DNA from: Pristionchus mayeri
Taxonomy: Eukaryota > Nematoda > Chromadorea > Rhabditida > Neodiplogasteridae
Assembly: GCA_036245805.1 (NCBI GenBank)
Contig: BTRK01000006.1
Span: 6,241,613-6,305,612, forward strand
Length of the DNA: 64,000 bases
Reading direction: 5' to 3'
The position numbers and the translations under genes were made by a program. Positions 47,568-58,199 of the stretch are shown here, one piece after another (the first letter of the stretch is position 1; each line of letters begins with the position of its first letter). Under the pieces are notes generated by a model. It made no database searches and was not told where the DNA came from. It worked only from the letters and a program-made list of their open reading frames with translations.

Positions 47568-49134
47568 ATATCAGTGCGTTCGCCTAAGAACCGCAGAATC
47601 CTCTGAAAAAAGGGAGCAGTTAAAAGAGGCACTTTGGGTTTTTCCCAGAATCTGATACCCCTAAGGGTCCAGCTTTTTTCCATTACTGCATTTGACCATC
47701 AAAAATTGATTTGCATAATTACGCATGTGATAAGTTTGACCACTTCATTCGTTTTTCGATCATATTTCGGGTAAATGGAGCCCAAATCAAACGAAAACAT
47801 GGATTTAGACTAATCTCGATGTCCTGAATTCGCCTATATATGTGTAGTATGCAAATTCAAAATTTGAATTTTTCATCGAATTTTCAACGATTTTTTAAAA
47901 AAATACAAAAAAACATATATTTTCAATTTTTTAGTATGTTGTTGCAGTTGATGATAGGTACCTCACAAAAAAATTTCGGCTCAAATTTCGAGGACCCTGA
48001 CAGGCTAAGACCGTAAAAACTGGAAATTTCCTTTAGAGGGAAACCCTTCATTCCGACCTGCTCGGCCGGCCCGTGCGGTCAGAAATGAAGACGTAAAGTT
48101 GATTATCGTTGTTGCCCTTCTTGTCCCTTGCTAAATAATCCTCTACATCATCGTTCTTGGTATAATGGATAAAGCATCTGTCAATCTTTTTGAAAGTAGC
48201 GAGTTCAATGTCGCATTTTGCATGCTTTGTTTTGCTCCCCTCCCTTTTCTGATTGAAAAGGCTGCAATGCAGAGCGTTATGGCTGACATACTACAGTCGA
48301 TCTTTGAAACAATCGGGGGAGGCGATACGACAAAATATCTTTCTATTCATAGTGTGATGCTGTCCCTAAATATTTCTATGCATAAAAAATAAAAGATTGC
48401 GTTCACTTACATTATTAGACACTTAACTTTCCATTTATTTCGCTTTTAAAATTAACGGTATTTTCAATAACGAAAGGGAAGGGAGCAACACATAGCAGGC
48501 AAAAAACGAAATTGAACTCGCTACTTTCAAAAAGATTGACAGATGCTTTATCCATTATACCAAGAACGATAATGTAGAGGATTATTTAGCAAGTGACAAG
48601 AAGGGCAACAACGATAATCAACTTTACGTCTTCATTTCTGACCGCACGGGCCGGCCGAGCAGGTCGGAATAAAAGGTTTCCCTCTAAAGGAAATTTCCAG
48701 TTGTTACGGTCCTATCAGGGTCCCCGAAATTTGAACCGAAATTTTTTTGTGAGGTACCTATCATAAAGTGCAACAACATACTAAAAAATTGAAAATATAT
48801 GTTTTTTTTTAAATTTTTTAAAAAATCGTTGAAAATTCGATGAAAAATTCAAATTTTGAATTTGCATACTACACATACATAGGCGGATTCAGGACATCGA
48901 GATTAGTCTAAATCCATGTTTTCGTTTGATTTGGGCTCCATTTACCCGAAATATGATCGAAATGAAGTGGTCAAACTTATCACATGCGTAATTATGCAAA
49001 TCAATTTTTGATGGTCAAATGCAGTAGTGGAATCGAAGCTGGACCCTTAGGGGTATCAGATTCTGGGAAAAACCCAAAGTGCCTCTTTTACCTGCTCCCT
49101 CAGGGTTGCGATTCTTAGACGAACGCACTGATAT
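47568..49134. mobile_element. Long foldback FB9 (1.57 kb)
   Basis: The ends ATATCAGTGCGTTCGCC and CGAACGCACTGATAT are inverted repeats. The arms of about 670 bp mirror CCCAGAATCTGATACCCCTA, CGACCTGCTCGGCCGGCCCG and AATGGATAAAGCATCTGTC. The spacer is at about 48240-48500. A 75-residue open frame (48165-48392) starts in the arm and runs into the spacer; no family is recognised. It lies immediately upstream of exon 7 of Clc copy 4. Confidence 0.9.
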
Positions 49135-49659
49135 CTTCTCCTTCGGGAATCTGCTCTCCCTGCTTCCCTCCCAATTCTCTGCTGTAAGTCGTTGCCATCT
49201 TCATGATGAATAAGCGAATTTTGTAGATAAATTTTGAAATGGGTCGTTATTGTTTTGTCATACGGTCTACCACTCGATCAAATCTCGAAAAAAATCTGTG
49301 TGATTTACTTATCTTGAGAAACAAGAAAATGCATTTGACCGTTTTTTAAACAAAACATTTAAAAATGTGGTTTAAACTAAACTCCTATATTTTAGGCACC
49401 TGCTCCCTCCTCGCTGATATCATCTTCCTCTAAGCGGTCCATAAACAACAGCCAGGCGACCTTCATCGACAATATCGCGTTTTCGGTAAACCATATTTTA
49501 CGATTTTTCTGAATTCCATAATACTTCAATATCAACTGCTAAACGCAAAGAAAGTGTTAATTCACTCACTGTTCACTTCAGCACGAGCTAGGAATGGCTG
49601 CGTGCCTTCACAAGCTCGCCACATTCTTCTTCCTCTCGGCACTCTTGTTTTCAGATACG

Positions 49660-51170
49660 GAACCTCCTCAGATCTTTTTCATCTACTGTTGTCATAACTA
49701 ATTATGCACAGATTATTTTTTTTGGCATTGACGACCACGAACAATCGACTTTCGAATACATTACTACCTACATCCAATCCCTGAAACATTTCTGATAATT
49801 ATTAATATGAGAAACATGGAGGTAAAACAGCATTGTCCTAAGTTTCAGTATTTTTGATATGAGCTTAAATTCACATCGAGCTTGATGCCAGCTCCGATTG
49901 CGAGGTTTAACAATTACCACAATTGAACGCATTTAAAAATGAATTATACACTTCTTTTAATTTCAATGTAAATACAAATTTATTGGAATCACCATTACGT
50001 GTTCTTGTTTTTTTTGGGTTTTCAAGGGATACGTTTCAGTTGTTGCCTTTTGCCATTGAGGCTGTTGGTCGGTTAATTCTACGCATCGGCGTATAATATC
50101 ATTGACAATTTTGACTTGGCAGAAACAAATCGCATGATTCAGTTGTTGTTGTTTTTATCCCGTGCGACAAAGCGATTGTCAAGGCACGCATGCGTACAGT
50201 TGTTTTATTGGCAAAGTACGATCGATGCGTCAATTTCATAATCTCAAGCATAACGCGACGTAGAATTGCAAGAGAGCATGCACGCACGATTAGAGCCGAT
50301 AGGAGAGGAACGAATGCTGTTGCTTCGACGAATGGTTTCACGTGGATTGAATCTTTCCATTATGATTAATATCTCAATGTTCAAAGCTGTTAGATATCAC
50401 GCGGAATAACGCAAAAACCTATAAAGATTGTATTTTGTGCTACTGTAATGTTGTTAAAACTTAATAACAAAATGTAATTTGGAAATGAGTATTTCACCGT
50501 TTTCTTTATTGTATTAACATGGTTGTAAAAATTGTCTCATGTATTTCGTATAATTCCAAGATATACACCGAAATATTATTATCTGACATGTGTTTCACTT
50601 CTGATATGGTTTGCTATTGCAAGAATGCGCAATATGTGAAAATAATTATAGCACCTTTCACTACCACGCCAACTCCCGAAGGTGTTTTGTTTTTCGCATT
50701 TAGTAAAATCTGAATTATACTTCTCGTTTCATTAAATCATAATTTATGCGTATGATAACATGATTCGTGCAAGACCGTACAATATTTAATCTGCTACAAA
50801 ATCTTTGTAGTCGATGCGCATTTATTGCAAGTTTAGTTTCGCGGCGGTGGAAAATGCAAATACAGTTGTAGGATAGTAGCATGCTTAGTGAGCATAGCTC
50901 AATATTCTCTGCTGCGAGTGGGGCGTTGACTTTTCACTAATTTGTTCTAGGTTTCACAATTGGTTCATATCAAAACTCAATACAGTAAGCTAAAATTCCG
51001 TGCAAGAGCAAATTCGCTGCTTTTTGAATTTGAAAAGGAGCGCGAAATGAGCTTTTGCTTTTGCACGGGGCTTAATACTGTGCCCTCGAACGCCACTGAA
51101 ATTGTTGCAAAACATTCAACATTAGTTACAATTATAGGTTCATGAGGCTAAAAACAAAAAAGTGTGCATT
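49660..51170. other. Intergenic stretch after the Clc array
   Basis: About 49780-49850 keeps the TGAAACAT...GTTTCAG pair seen in intron 9 of the other copies. Beyond that I see no Clc exons 10 or 11 and no other gene. Confidence 0.45.
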
Positions 51171-51178
51171 TTCTGAAA

Positions 51179-51557
51179 CTACAGTTCGTATGCATAGTCC
51201 AGATTGATGTCCAATATGCCAGATTTCGTAATTTTACCTAGGTCGCTTACCATTCCCTTGTAATAATCGGGAACTTCTCTGTTTACGGTGTCACATCGGT
51301 TCTCGAAGGCTAATCTACATTCCTCTGAATAACATATATTTTCGTATAATTCGTCATTCTTGGGTTTATTCAACGTATCCTCTCGGTATGCCAGTTTCCG
51401 CTAAATCCTCTACAAGCCCTTTGGAAGAGCTGTATAATAGGCAATAAGTAACACCGATTTCCACCGATATTACATTCCCATGCGTTATGTTTTGAATAAT
51501 ATTTCCCACTATTGTATGAGCAATATAAATTAGTGAAACTTGTTTTCTAGCAAACAA
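51179..51557 (-). other. Unidentified minus-strand coding-like segment with a frame change
   Basis: Two abutting minus-strand frames (51557-51366, then 51373-51179) together read about 125 residues of mixed composition, including ISVEIGVTYCLLYSSSKGLV and then ENRCDTVNREVPDYYKGMV. The frame changes around GGATACGTTGAATAAACC. This could be a frameshift in a decayed gene or an intron starting at that GT. I do not recognise a family and see no further exons nearby. Composition is less AT-biased than the flanks. Confidence 0.3.
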
Positions 51558-51794
51558 ATAATCATAACAAGCTAGTTCTCATTGTTTAGACTTCGTTGAC
51601 ATCCTGGGATGGTACAATTGGAAGTCGGTAGACACGATGAAAAAACAAGTGAAAATCCAAGGATAGAATAGCCCTGGGCACAATCGTGTTTTTCGGCTGA
51701 ATCGAAGTTGGAAACAAGTATGGAGGCGGAGCCAAAATGATCAAGCGCATTTCATTTCGTGATGAGTAGTGAAGATACCTACAGTACCTGGGTA

Positions 51795-52005
51795 TCTGGT
51801 GTGGATACAGTACCCACACCAGAGCTTGTGCACCGTGGAGAATCCAGAGCAGCGGCCCCTCTCCACGGTGAACTTTCAAACCGCGAGATCCTTAAGGTCA
51901 CCTGGCGGGACTCACTCGCGGGTTGGGTGATTAAACCGGAGCTAAGCTAGAACCAACGAGCTCATAGGCAGCGTGCTCTCTGCACGAGACGGGATTGAGC
52001 GAGGC
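51795..52005. other. GC-rich island with successive hairpins, possible structured RNA
   Basis: Four hairpins follow one another: CTGGTGTGG...CCACACCAG, CACCGTGGAG...CTCCACGGTG, AACCGCGAG...CTCGCGGGTT and CGTGC...GCACG. The minus strand contains GGTTTAATCACCCAA (51937-51923), close to the first 15 bases of nematode SL1, but no SL-type donor or Sm site was found after it. No open frame explains the block. Function is unknown. Confidence 0.35.
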
Positions 52006-52106
52006 GGCTGATATCCAAACTTGGAAATTCACACTTGGATCCAACTTGTAAATTCACTTGTTTCCAACTTGGATCTTCTTTTGAGAGGGGTCACACTTGT
52101 TTCCAA

Positions 52107-52182
52107 CTTGGGCTCTCTCTCCTGAGGTGGTAAGGGGTGTCAAACTTGGGCTCTCTCTCCTGAGGTGGTAAGGGGTGTCAAA
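52107..52182. repeat. Tandem duplication, 38-bp unit
   Basis: CTTGGGCTCTCTCTCCTGAG followed by GTGGTAAGGGGTGTCAAA occurs twice back to back. The preceding 100 bases repeat CACTTGTTTCCAACTTGG-like words. Confidence 0.9.
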
Positions 52183-52271
52183 CGTATTCTGTCTCTCCCC
52201 CGTGATCACAATGGTACTGTATTTGTAGTCAGTCGTTGATTCCTATTCACGGAACTGTAACAACTGCTTAG

Positions 52272-52300
52272 TAGGGTTCTCTCATTGGAAAATGTTTGTT
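52272..52300. repeat. MITE family C end fragment
   Basis: TAGGGTTCTCTCATTGGAAA matches the left end of the elements at 27002 and 58782. No partner end was found. Confidence 0.6.
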
Positions 52301-52378
52301 GTATCTTTCAGCTGCCTTACATTAACAAACGCTAATCAGCTATATAGAGATCTGAAATATACCTGAAAAGTAATAATA

Positions 52379-53268
52379 TTAGGTTGGTAAGAAAGTTCTG
52401 TCGCGTATCTCGTATTTTACATTTTGGTTTATCCTGCCCTTCAAAGTTGATCAATCTTCATAGGATCTTCAGCAGTCTAATAGTGCTTGGTTGCTCTTTT
52501 GAGAAAACGTTATCACAGTATTCTCCAATTACTAATTCTGGCATAGTCGATTGCCAAATTCAGCGAAATTGATGACCAACCCTATTATTTATTTGCTCAC
52601 AGTTGAAAGAGGAAATGTGATATGAGCATAACTAACATGCTGTTGTAGAGAGCAACAAGTGGGCATGTTTTGTATTGCATAACAATAATAATGACCCATT
52701 ATGCCAACTTGGGATCAGCGCCAATTCTGAAAATTTCACTGAATTGAATTTTGTTGACAAGCATTTCTCATCCCTGAAGATTTAGCGATTGACCCAGTAA
52801 TCTCAATTGTAGTGAGTAGTGAAGTACTCGGCATGTTTAGTTTTTACCTTAAATGGGAAAGTGGTGCACATAACTGTTCGTAAGCTACATTTTTTCAAAT
52901 GATGAAACCGAAAATTGTTCTTTGAAATCAGCTTTTTTGCAATCTGCAGTTTCCCACACATATCGAATGCCGGATGTTATGTGATAATATCGATGTACAA
53001 CTCTAGTGTTATCACCCTTCCAAGCAGTAGAAGCGATTTTTAGCTCTTATTCAAACGGCCGAGTTCAAAAAATTACACCATGAATCGTCATTTTCAGAAT
53101 TTTTGAGATTTTATTTATTTACTCGCTTTGTATGCGTAATAGAATCGACTTAAACCTGTTGACGTATACTAGTTACATCACTTCACCTTATGTTAAATTG
53201 AATTTCAAGACAATTTATTCGGTCAAGAAAAAATGGAAAAATAGTACGAAACTTTCTTACCAACCTAA
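52379..53268. mobile_element. mariner-like non-autonomous element (890 bp)
   Basis: The ends TTAGGTTGGTAAGAAAGTT and AACTTTCTTACCAACCTAA are inverted and flanked by TA (52377-52378 and 53269-53270). The terminal sequence is of the mariner type and differs from the other two families in the window. No transposase motifs are visible in either strand. Confidence 0.88.
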
Positions 53269-53282
53269 TAATTTTTCCAATA

Positions 53283-54159
53283 CATGACACAACGTGTCAG
53301 AGTGGATCGAAAACCTCATTTGCGTGGCAAACGAACTCGAAGGGTCGAATCATTGTCCGTCGCTCTGAGCGAGATGAGCAGCGATCAAGAGGAAGGGAAA
53401 TGTCTTTGATCGGAGTGATACATATCCCATTATTCAAATGCGAAGTGATAATATGCAAATCTGAAAATAAGGATGTGTTTAGTGTGACCTCAAGTATTGG
53501 CATACCTGTTTTGACGAATTGTGGTCAAATTTCCTGCAAGTTATAAGCGCAAATGCATTTTTCTCGATTTTGATACCATTCCGGCTCTAAAATCTCGTTA
53601 TCTGTAGAAGGAAACCCCTGCACATTTAGTATTATCTTAAAGCTGAGAAAATTTCCAACATTTCTCAGGAATTCGATTTTTCATTAGTATTCTAGAAAAA
53701 TGAAATTTAAATATATTCTTAACAATTTAACGAACTTTTCTCGAATACTGGGGAAAAATCGAAAAATCGAATTCCTGAGAAATGTTGGAAATTTTCTCAG
53801 CTTTAAGATAATACTAAATGTGTAGGGGTTTCCTTCTGCAGATAACGAGATTTTAGAGCCGGAATGGTATCAAAATCGAGAAAAATGCATTTGCGCTTAT
53901 AACTTGCAGGAAATTTGACCACATTTCGTTAAAACAGGTATGCCAATACTTGAGGTCACACGAAACACATCCTTAGTTTCAGATTTGCATCTTATCACTT
54001 CGCATTTGAATAATGGGATATGTTTCACTCCGATCAAAGACATTTCCCTTCCTCTTGATCGCCGCTCATCTCGCTCAGAGCGACAGACAATGATTCGACC
54101 CTTCGAGTTCGTTTGCCACGCAAATGAGGTTTTCGATCCACTCTGACACGCTGTGCATG
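53283..54159. mobile_element. Long foldback FB10 (877 bp)
   Basis: Arms of about 415 bp run from CATGACACAACGTGTCAG to CTGACACGCTGTGCATG, through AACCTCATTTGCGTGGC and AGCTGAGAAAATTTCCAAC, with a loop of about 40 bases near 53715. Mirror-image 68-residue frames in the two arms differ at only a few residues. No target duplication is visible. Confidence 0.9.
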
Positions 54160-54330
54160 AGCCTCGTCACTTGGAATGGATTCAAAATACATTACTTATC
54201 TTTTCTTGCATCCCGGCCATATGTTTTCAGGGTTGTGATAGATCGTACATATACTTGTCCTAACATTAAGAGTAAATGCGGAAAATAGGACAAATCATCG
54301 CTTTCAAGAAGAGTTCACAATTCAAGTAAG

Positions 54331-54392
54331 CGTCTCTTCATTTCCCACACTATCTCGACCAGGTGAGGGGAGAGAATGTGAGAAATGAAGTA
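54331..54392. repeat. GAGAGAGC foldback, diverged copy
   Basis: GCGTCTCTTCATTTCCCACA, CTATCTCGACC, GGTGAGGGGAGAGAATGTG, AGAAATGAAG. The arms pair with several mismatches. Confidence 0.65.
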
Positions 54393-54805
54393 AAGATGAC
54401 TCGATTTGCGACCTTTTCTTACGAGAACTTTTTAGTCTTGTTATGGTTATTTTTCGATATATATGAGAATAACGGCATTTGGAAGACTACATAACTGCCC
54501 CCACTCTCATATTTTTCCAGTCATAGTTTCCGTTTCCTTTTTCCTTTCATGTGTTCTCCTCTATTGATTTTAATTAGAGAACATGAAAATTTATTGACAT
54601 TCTGATGTTATTGTCGGTTGTTATTGCCATTTGTTTTATCTCGATAGGTTACCATTTGATACCTATCATTATCCGACTATTTTGAGATCATCAAGCTTAA
54701 ATATCATGTATTATTCATACTTGTTCACTGTCAGTAGACACGGCATACAATTCATCTTAACTACCTGTATTCAGTCCGGGCTACTCAATCAGGTATTTTA
54801 CTGGA

Positions 54806-54845
54806 ATTGGGAGAACGAGGCCTCTCCCAATTCCAGTAAAAAATT
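54806..54845. repeat. Short perfect hairpin
   Basis: TTTTACTGGAATTGGGAGA and its complement CTCTCCCAATTCCAGTAAAA are separated by about seven bases. It could be a small intergenic hairpin or a MITE core; there is no T-run to suggest a terminator. Confidence 0.7.
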
Positions 54846-55007
54846 CCATATTCCAGTACTATTTTTACATCTGCATTGTTTTTTTTTTAAAATAATAGTT
54901 ATCGAGAGATTTTCACTATCTTATTGAGACTAGGGATGGCTTCGCAAGATACTCTTCATTCTGAGTGATCCCTCGTCAATCCAAATCGTGAGAGAGCTCT
55001 GGCTTCT

Positions 55008-55242
55008 CCCAACCAGTTGCTGGGGAACCCGCCAACAACTGGTCAGAGCACTGGCTACCAACTGGTCAGGGCACTGGTTAGCAACTGGTTAGCCTCAGCT
55101 CCGCCCACTCTAACTGGTTAACAACTGGTCAACCGGTTAGAATGGGCGGAGCTTAGGCAAACCCGTTGGTAACCAGTGCTTCGACCAGTTGGTAACCAGT
55201 GCCCTGACCAGTTGTTGGCGGGTTCCCCAGCAACTGGTGGGG
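55008..55242. mobile_element. ~235-bp palindrome with ACCAGTT arrays
   Basis: The ends ACCAGTTGCTGGGGAACCCG and CGGGTTCCCCAGCAACTGGT are complementary. The interior has about a dozen AACTGGT/ACCAGTT words in both orientations, plus the mirrored GCTCCGCCCA and TGGGCGGAGC. The architecture resembles MITE family C (array of one short word inside inverted ends) with a different word. No flanking duplication could be assigned. Confidence 0.82.
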
Positions 55243-55273
55243 ATATACCAGAGAGCATGCGGAATGGAGCGAG

Positions 55274-55386
55274 CAGAATTCGTAATTCGGACCTTCGCCT
55301 CTACATTTCAAACACTCTCTATACCGCTCGAGTGGTGAGAGAGTTTGTAAAATGGTGGATACCATGGTATCGTTTCTCTAACTCTA
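55274..55386. mobile_element. 113-bp MITE (family B, copy 3, inverted)
   Basis: Reverse orientation relative to 7526 and 56663: starts CAGAATTCGTAATTCGG and ends ATCGTTTCTCTAACTCTA. The central hairpin has CACTCTCT and AGAGAGTTTG. The flanking 8-mers GGAGCGAG and GAAGCAAT agree only in part, suggesting an older insertion. Confidence 0.78.
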
Positions 55387-55721
55387 GAAGCAATTCATTT
55401 CTTTTGAAATGCTCCCTAGAACAGAAACGGGACTCGAAATCCATAAAATTGCATTCATGGGTGTCAACTACTGCGCTACTTTGCTTGTTCTAAGCATTTG
55501 CACTAAATCACAAACTGATGCATAGTGTTACCTTTTCCGCGTTAGTACTAAACGACAATTTATGATACCTGTTATCGAAATTGCGGATTTGAAAATACAA
55601 ATTTATCCGTTTTGTGATTTGTTCATGCTTTATCAGGTCACTAATCTTATATTAGAGCTGTTGTCGTTGAACTCTCTCTCTGCGGAATCGTATTGTCCTA
55701 AATCCTCGTATTTGAAGTGCT

Positions 55722-58198
55722 ATGGACAGAATCATGGACGTCTTAGATCGTGCACTTCCCGCCATCCACACGGCAATTTTCGTCGTTGGAATCTCTTCGA
55801 ATATCGGTCTTCTCTTAGCAGCCTTCTTAAGAACCCCTCCAGCTCTGAAAGTAAAGCCTAATTAATTCACTAATTAATTAATTTTGAATTAAAATCCCTT
55901 TCAGACTTACTCAATCATGATCAAATTCGGTACTTTCAACGACCTGATTTCAGTTTGCTGCGATTTCTTCATAATGCAGAGGTACCACATTTCAGTTCAT
56001 AAAAGGGGCCATTTTCAGAAATTCGAACATTAGTATCGAGAAGTGATATTTTGGGACGTTTTCAGAGTACCTTTCGTTCCTGGACACCTCATATATCTCT
56101 CCCTCGGGCCGTGTTCTTTGATCTCTCCTCGGGCTTGCTTTCTCGCTTTTTCAATGCAGTTATGCACTGAGATCTACTCCCTGTATGTGATGACTGCCAG
56201 TTTCGCATTTCGGTGAGATCAATACTGAAATTTTAGATATCTTGTTATTTGAAATTCATTTTAATAGCGTATTTTTTATTTATTCTTTAATATTTAGAAA
56301 ATGTATTTTTAATATTTAGCTGGATTATTACGAAATACAGTCTGACTATTGGTGAAAAATTAGTATTTTTTTAAAATTTCATTTTACAGTTTGTGGGTGC
56401 TCCATCGACCTTCACCGAACAATCGAAATGTGATCCTTGTTATGATCATACTCTACCTCCCACCAGTTCTCGTAATGGTAAGGTGCTTTATGCTCACTTC
56501 CTACAAAATCGCACCTTCATTCATGTTCTCCATATTTATCTCTTAGATCAAAAGTTCACGAATATATTTATATCTCGTACTACAAGGTACAACTACAAAT
56601 TTGCAGGGTGTACTTAGAATTGAGCTTCCTCATCGAATAACACGAGCATACCGTACACATATTAGAGTTCGAGAAACGATACCACGGTTTCTTCATTTTA
56701 CACTATCTCTCTCCGCTCGAAATGGTCTAGAGAGTGTGTGAAATGAAGAGAAAAAGGCCCGAATTACGAACTCTAACACATGTGGTTAAGAAAAAACATG
56801 ATCTTAGCGATATTTACGATTCCTATATTTTACCCTGTTCGAAAGAATCGGAAGTGCTATACAGTAGGCGTTTAAAATAAAAATAATACAGTAGTCGTTT
56901 AAAAAAACTATTTCAGGGTTTGTATACGTTAACCCAAGCAGATGACGAGACAATCCGGGATATTCTGCAGAAAAATACCCCAGCTTATCTATTAGAGGAA
57001 GGAGCACTCACAGGTCCACAATCAAAATATCCTATCAATTCAACATTTGAATATATATTTTTTTCCGGAGTATAAAGTGCACAATGCTGCTGTAATCATT
57101 TAACACTTGTTAATTATTTATTAACTAATTTCAATTAATGATTAATTATAATATTGAAAATATAATTAATGGATATTAGTTCTTTTTAGGCCCCTCCGGT
57201 TGGACACCGCAGGTCGTTTTCACTGTACTCTACGTAATGTTCACGCCAGTGCCCGTATATGCGATAATGTTGACCGCCAGGCACAAGGTAACACAACAAT
57301 AACACATCAACAACAATAACAATAACAACAACAATAACATAATCAAAGAAACCATTCCTCAGATAATTTCCAAAATCCGCCAGCACGCCAGGGGAATGTC
57401 CGAGCGCACGCGCCAATTGCACAAGACCCTCGTGCAGGTTCGGTTTTATCAAACCCAGTTTTACAAAATACAAAAATAATACAAATAATGGTAAATCCAT
57501 AGCATACTGAGAGATTTGGAGTATACCAGTCATGAAACCCTTTATCGCTGTGTACCATGTCGTGTTTCCGGTGTTGATTTTTTAAAAATGTTAAACGAGT
57601 AAATTGCAGGCACTAACAGTCCACGCTATGCTCCCACCAGTTGCCGCATTCGCCGTGCTACTCTACCTGATCCTCTTCTTCGACATCTACAGACACGTCG
57701 TTCTCGAGAAGGCCATGTTCATGGTAGGTTTAAAAAACAACAATTATTGCATTGCATCCTGCATTCTAAATAATAAATCAAAGTTCACTGGTGCAAGGAT
57801 ACTATTAACATATCATGCTAATTGTATGAAGTTACTCTAACGAAAGTTACTTAAATTAAAGTTATTCTAATTAAAGTTAATGCAAATTACATCTCTAATT
57901 AATGCAATTAGATCTCTAATTAATCTCTAATTAATGCAGATCGCGGCTATTCCACCCGCGTTCGGCGCACTCTGCACCACCTACTTTGTGGAACCATATC
58001 GACAGTAAGCCTCACACTTAAAATTCACTAGAGCTCACAATTCATCATGGTGCACGCACCTCGAATAGTGAAGTGGCAAGAATTTTTGTTTTCAGATTCG
58101 TAACCTGTGGCTTGCGGAACAAGCCGACACTCCCTGTTTCAACTTTATCCGTCTCAACTAGGGTTGAGAACACTGAATCGGCAAGCCAGCATCGATGA
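55722..58198 (+). CDS. Srd-class seven-pass chemoreceptor
   Basis: Ten exons join in frame to 330 residues: 55722-55850, 55905-55981, 56066-56212, 56390-56477, 56917-57013, 57190-57287, 57363-57437, 57610-57723, 57940-58004, 58096-58198. All introns are gt/ag. The first segment has the GxxxN pattern (GISSNIGLLLAAFL) followed by RTPPALKTYSIMI, typical of nematode Srd/Str receptors. Seven hydrophobic segments follow. The third inner loop has SERTRQLHKTLVQALTVHAM, and the last segment ends YFVEPYRQF, both Srd hallmarks as I recall the family. The cytoplasmic tail is Ser/Thr-rich. Family role: odorant sensing through G proteins in sensory neurons; the ligand is unknown. ATG 55722 or 55734 could be the start. 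No lesions were seen. Intron 4 carries a MITE at 56663. It could belong to the neighbouring Str class, but the motifs favour Srd. Confidence 0.87.
56663..56775. mobile_element. 113-bp MITE with 8-bp target duplication (family B, copy 2)
   Basis: The ends TAGAGTTCGAGAAACGATA and CCCGAATTACGAACTCTA enclose a CTTCATTTTACACTATCTCT...GTGTGAAATGAAGAG stem. It is flanked by ACACATAT and ACACATGT (7 of 8 match). It lies in intron 4 of the srd-like gene. Confidence 0.88.
57835..57935. repeat. Short AT-rich tandem words before srd exon 9
   Basis: Repeated AAAGTTA-type words and then GATCTCTAATTAATGCA-type words fill the end of intron 8 up to the acceptor. Confidence 0.6.
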
Positions 58199-58199
58199 G

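Larger units (their letters stand above)
38465..49654 (+). pseudogene. Clc-like copy 4, heavily decayed and expanded
   Basis: Parts relative to copy 1: an exon 1-2 remnant without ATG (38465-38559), part of exon 4 (41695-41739, donor lost), exon 5 (46019-46106, the best preserved), a frameshifted exon 6 remnant (47139-47200), exon 7 (about 49148-49209; TAA replaces a tyrosine codon and the donor reads at), exon 8 (49396-49485; TAA after IIFL) and exon 9 (49582-49654; donor at). Exons 3, 10 and 11 were not found. Six foldbacks of about 0.9-1.9 kb, a further 0.4-kb one nested within FB5, and a mariner-like MITE lie between the pieces. It has the most lesions of the four copies. Confidence 0.85.

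Noticed and set aside
48165..48392. 75-residue frame MDKASVNLFESSEFN... in FB9
   Set aside because: It begins in the arm and continues into the spacer without family resemblance; kept only as a note under FB9.
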